Of a stretch of 7,180 nucleotides of DNA, positions 5,043-7,180 are shown one piece after another (position 1 is the first letter of the stretch; each line of letters begins with the position of its first letter). The position numbers and the translations under genes were made by a program. This stretch comes from Pseudomonadota bacterium (GTDB lineage: Bacteria > Pseudomonadota > Alphaproteobacteria > UBA828 > JAPUJA01): contig JAPUJA010000047.1 of the NCBI GenBank assembly GCA_027296525.1, forward strand, positions 1 through 7,180, read 5' to 3'. The notes under the pieces were generated by a model that did not search any database, was not told the DNA's origin, and saw only the letters and a list, made by a program, of their open reading frames with translations.

Positions 5043-5546
5043 ATGGCGGCCACATCGTTCGAGACGGATGCCCGGGTCGCGAATCCTGTGGATCTCGCGG
5101 AACGGATCATTGCGGGCAACGACTGGCCGTTCGAGCGCCATGATGAGGGGGATGTCTCGGCCGAGGTCGCCGGCCGCTGGTGCGTCTATCAGCTCTGGTT
5201 CTGCTGGCGGCCCGAGATCAACGTGCTCCATTTTTCCTGTGCCTTCGACATGCGCATCCCGGCGAACAAGCGCGGCCTCATCTACCGCTTGATGGGGCTC
5301 GCGAACGAGCGGCTGTGGTTCGGGCATTTCGAGCTCTGGTCGGAGGAGGGGCTGCCCGTGTTCCGCCACGCCACCCTTCTCAGGGGCACCTCCGGGCTTT
5401 GCCGCTCGCAGGTCGAGGACATGATCGACGTCGCGCTCAGCGAGGTGGAGCGGTATTACCCGGCCTTTCAGCATGTGGTTTGGGGCGGCAAGTCTCCGGA
5501 AGAGGCACTCGAGCTGGCTCTCGTGGAGACCCTGGGCGAGGCTTGA
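5043..5546 (+). CDS. YbjN domain-containing protein
   Basis: A 167-aa protein that fits the alphaproteobacterial branch of the YbjN family (PF10722, putative sensory transduction regulator) from end to end. Recognisable stretches are NPVDLAERIIAGNDWPFER (14-32), GRWCVYQLWFCWRPEINVLHF (about 44-64), SCAFDMRIP (65-73), LANERLWFGHFELWSEEGLP (about 86-105), FRHATLLRG (107-115) and YYPAFQHVVWGGKSPEEAL (138-156). There is no signal peptide or membrane segment, so it should be cytoplasmic. The fold resembles type III secretion chaperones by family knowledge, but the biochemical role is unknown. The ATG at 5043 has GAGGAG nine bases upstream. The stop is five bases before proC, so the two are almost certainly co-transcribed. 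The upstream region with inverted repeats and a leader hairpin suggests regulation. Confidence 0.9.
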   Translation: MAATSFETDARVANPVDLAERIIAGNDWPFERHDEGDVSAEVAGRWCVYQLWFCWRPEINVLHFSCAFDMRIPANKRGLIYRLMGLANERLWFGHFELWSEEGLPVFRHATLLRGTSGLCRSQVEDMIDVALSEVERYYPAFQHVVWGGKSPEEALELALVETLGEA

Positions 5547-5551
5547 GGCCG

Positions 5552-6367
5552 ATGCCCGGGCGCCTTTGTCTCGTGGGCGCCGGTAAGATGGGCGGCGCGT
5601 TGCTCAAAGGCTGGCTCGGCGCCGGTGTGGCGCCGGAACGCCTCGGCGTCGTCGAACCCAGCGCGCGTGCGGCGGAGGCGCTCCTCCCGGAGCCAGCGCT
5701 GGCGGTGGTCGAGACCGTGGACGCGCTCGGCTGGACGGAGCCGCCGGCGGCGGTGATTTTCGCGGTCAAGCCCCAGGTGATGGACGATGTCCTGCCCGCT
5801 TATCGCCGCTGGTCGGGGGGCAAGACGGTGTTCCTATCGATCGCCGCGGGGCGCACTCTGGCATCGCTCGCGAAACATCTCGGCGCCGACGCCGCCATCG
5901 TCAGGGCGATGCCCAACATACCGGCCCAAGTCGGGCGCGCCGTGACGGTGGCTTGCGCCAACTCCGCCGTGAACCCGGAGGCACGGGCGCTCGCGAGCTC
6001 GCTTCTCCAGGCGATCGGCGAGGTCGAATGGATCGAGCAGGAATCGTGGCTCGACGCGGTCACGGCCCTGTCGGGCAGCGGGCCGGCCTACCTGTTTCTG
6101 TTCGCGGAGTGCCTGGCGCGCGCCGGCGCCGAAGCGGGCCTGCCCAAGGCGTTGGCCGAGCGTCTTGCGCGCGCGACGGTGGCGGGCGGCGGCGAGCTCA
6201 TCCGAACCTCCCCGGTAAGCGTCGAGGATCTCCGCCGCGACGTGACCAGCCCGGGCGGAACCACGGAGGCGGCGCTCGAGGTGCTGATGGGCGCGGGCGG
6301 CCTGCAGTCCCTCTTGACCCGGGCGGTCGAGGCGGCGCGACGGCGCGCGCGCGAGCTCGCCGAGTGA
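5552..6367 (+). CDS. proC: pyrroline-5-carboxylate reductase
   Basis: ProC reduces 1-pyrroline-5-carboxylate to L-proline with NAD(P)H in the cytoplasm, the last step of proline synthesis. The 271-aa length is typical. The N-terminal Rossmann fold begins RLCLVGAGKMGGALLKGW (4-21), with dinucleotide motif VGAGKMG. FAVKPQVMDDV is at 70-80, and VRAMPNIPAQVGRAVT (117-132) holds the family's MPN motif. The C-terminal dimerisation and catalytic domain carries DAVTALSGSGPAYLF (168-182) and the P5CR signature DVTSPGGTTEAAL (230-242). I start at the ATG at 5552 because it gives the canonical N-terminus; the same frame is open upstream to 5180, but only as a shadow of the YbjN gene. GAGGC at 5538-5542 is a plausible ribosome binding site inside the end of the YbjN gene. 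The gene pair YbjN-proC is a familiar alphaproteobacterial arrangement. Confidence 0.97.
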   Translation: MPGRLCLVGAGKMGGALLKGWLGAGVAPERLGVVEPSARAAEALLPEPALAVVETVDALGWTEPPAAVIFAVKPQVMDDVLPAYRRWSGGKTVFLSIAAGRTLASLAKHLGADAAIVRAMPNIPAQVGRAVTVACANSAVNPEARALASSLLQAIGEVEWIEQESWLDAVTALSGSGPAYLFLFAECLARAGAEAGLPKALAERLARATVAGGGELIRTSPVSVEDLRRDVTSPGGTTEAALEVLMGAGGLQSLLTRAVEAARRRARELAE

Positions 6368-6376
6368 ACCCCCCGT

Positions 6377-6405
6377 TTGACGCCGTTTCCTGAGCTTCCT
6401 ACAAT
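6377..6405 (+). promoter_or_regulatory. near-consensus sigma70-type promoter for the TetR-family gene
   Basis: TTGACG (6377-6382) and TACAAT (6400-6405) are exactly 17 bases apart, each matching the housekeeping consensus at 5 of 6 positions. This is the best promoter in the window. Transcription would begin near 6412, giving a leader of about 18 bases to the preferred ATG at 6430. CCGTTT is directly repeated (6373-6378 and 6383-6388) around the -35, but no inverted repeat typical of a TetR operator was seen. Confidence 0.6.
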
Positions 6406-6429
6406 TGACCTCTGTTCATGGGGGAGACA

Positions 6430-7026
6430 ATGGCCAAGAAGAAAGACGCGGCGCTCTTCAAGGTGGCGCTCGATCTCGCGGCCCAGAAGGGCTGGGGGCG
6501 AACGACCCTGTCCGACATCGCCGAGGCGGCCGGGATGCCGCTCGCCGAGCTCTACCGGCAGTTTCGATCGAAGAGGGCGCTGCTGGTCGCCTTTTCGCGC
6601 AGGATCGACGAGGAGGTGCTCGCCAATGTCGATCCGGACCTGGCGAGCGAACCGGCGCGCGATCGCTTGTTTTCGGTTCTGATGCAACGCTTCGACGCGC
6701 TTGGGCCCTACAAGGCGGGCCTGTGCGCCGTGGTTCGGGACGAGAGTTGCGATCCTTCGGCGCTTCTGTGCGGCGCGCCTCATCTCACGCGCTCGATGGC
6801 CTGGATGCTCGAGGCCGCCGGGATCGGGAGCGCCGGGTTCGGGGGCGCCCTTCGCGTCAAGGGCCTGGCCGCGATTTACCTGATCGCGCTTGGGGTCTGG
6901 TTCCGCGACAAGAGCGAGGACATGAGCCGCACGATGGCGACGCTCGACCGCTCCTTGCGGCGTGTCGATGCGCTCCTCGCTACGCTCAAGCGACGCGGTC
7001 CCGCGCCCGCGCCCGCCGCGCCCTGA
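6430..7026 (+). CDS. TetR/AcrR-family transcriptional regulator (possibly COQ9-like C-terminal domain)
   Basis: A 198-aa protein with a TetR-type N-terminal helix-turn-helix: ALDLAAQKGWGRTTLSDIAE (13-32), then AAGMPLAELYRQFRSKRALL (33-52). The LYRQFRSKRALL part is the diagnostic end of the domain. The all-helical C-terminal part (about 60-185) would be the ligand and dimer domain. Its end, GVWFRDKSEDMSRTMATLDR (155-174), resembles from memory a segment conserved in alphaproteobacterial TetR-fold proteins annotated as COQ9-like, so a lipid- or quinone-related function is conceivable but unproven. The tail is Ala/Pro-rich. Two in-frame ATGs exist, at 6418 and 6430. I prefer 6430 because GGGGGAG (6420-6426) precedes it and the predicted transcript starts near 6412, but the spacing is tight and 6418 cannot be excluded. 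It follows proC by 62 bases, in the same direction but with its own promoter, and converges on the kinase gene. Confidence 0.85.
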   Translation: MAKKKDAALFKVALDLAAQKGWGRTTLSDIAEAAGMPLAELYRQFRSKRALLVAFSRRIDEEVLANVDPDLASEPARDRLFSVLMQRFDALGPYKAGLCAVVRDESCDPSALLCGAPHLTRSMAWMLEAAGIGSAGFGGALRVKGLAAIYLIALGVWFRDKSEDMSRTMATLDRSLRRVDALLATLKRRGPAPAPAAP

Positions 7027-7045
7027 CGACGAACCCGCGCGCGCC

Positions 7046-7180
7046 CTAAACCGGCAGCCGAAGGAGCGCGCGCAAGCCCCCCATCGCCGATTCCGAGAGC
7101 GTGACGTCGCCGCCATGGGCGCGCGCCACGTCGCGCGCGATCGAGAGCCCGAGGCCCGCGCCGCCGGTTGCCGGGTTGCG
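7046..7180 (-). CDS. sensor histidine kinase, C-terminal end only
   Basis: The reverse strand is open from the window edge to a TAG at 7046-7048, encoding the last 44 residues of a protein. These contain the G2 box of a HATPase_c domain, TGGAGLGLSIARDVARAHGG (positions 5-24 of the visible part), and the usual end of the fold, DVTLSES..GGLRALLRLPV. This is the ATP-binding C-terminus of a two-component sensor kinase, probably EnvZ/HisKA-like. The sensor region and response regulator lie outside the window. Its stop is 19 bases from the convergent TetR-family stop, and no clear terminator lies between them. Confidence 0.88.
   Translation of the reverse strand, partial: RNPATGGAGLGLSIARDVARAHGGDVTLSESAMGGLRALLRLPV

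Noticed and set aside
5180..5551. N-terminal extension of proC to 5180
   Set aside because: The extension is the YbjN gene read in another frame. The ATG at 5552 gives the canonical LVGAGKMG-type start.
7027..7045. Bidirectional terminator between the TetR-family gene and the kinase gene
   Set aside because: The 19 bases hold only CG-alternating sequence, with no clear stem followed by a T-tract in either direction.
6088..7116. Long minus-strand open frame opposite proC and the TetR gene
   Set aside because: It runs antisense to two recognised genes, has shadow-type composition and no domain motifs, and would overlap the kinase gene end in another frame.

Overview
The window is GC-rich, gene-dense chromosomal DNA. 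The gene content fits an alphaproteobacterium, probably Rhodospirillales-like: a MidA/NDUFAF7 methyltransferase beside lgt and pgeF, an alphaproteobacterial-type YbjN protein directly upstream of proC, and a BMFP/UbiK protein. No rRNA, tRNA, CRISPR array, transposase or phage gene was seen. Placement below class level is inference.

Left half (1-4253, minus strand): a compact co-directional cluster transcribed right to left. It runs hldD (LPS heptose precursor), lgt (lipoprotein diacylglyceryl transferase), a MidA/NDUFAF7-type methyltransferase, pgeF (laccase-domain peptidoglycan editing factor), a tiny hydrophobic peptide gene, and a predicted lipoprotein cut by the window edge. lgt/midA and midA/pgeF each overlap by four bases (GTGA), hldD and lgt are 10 bases apart, and the peptide and lipoprotein genes appear to overlap by 11 bases. 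Apart from the methyltransferase, the recognised functions concern the cell envelope: LPS, lipoproteins and peptidoglycan. A plausible promoter lies just upstream of hldD at 4281-4309.

Centre (4254-5042): a divergent promoter region separates hldD from ubiK, which ends at a GC-rich stem-loop terminator. About 330 bases without a credible gene follow. They hold a 16-bp tandem repeat array (5.6 copies, each unit containing its own short inverted repeat), an AT-richer segment with two CGATAT/ATATCG inverted repeats, and a GC-rich leader hairpin just before the ribosome binding site of the next gene.

Right half (5043-7180): a YbjN-domain gene and proC (last step of proline synthesis) lie 5 bases apart and probably form one transcript. 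A TetR-family gene follows with its own near-consensus promoter. The window ends in the C-terminal 44 residues of a sensor histidine kinase gene on the opposite strand.

Most of the window is ordinary core genome. The items most worth a second look are the repeat/inverted-repeat block at 4763-5021, the unannotated-size peptide gene at 399-464, and the envelope gene cluster with its uncharacterised lipoprotein.
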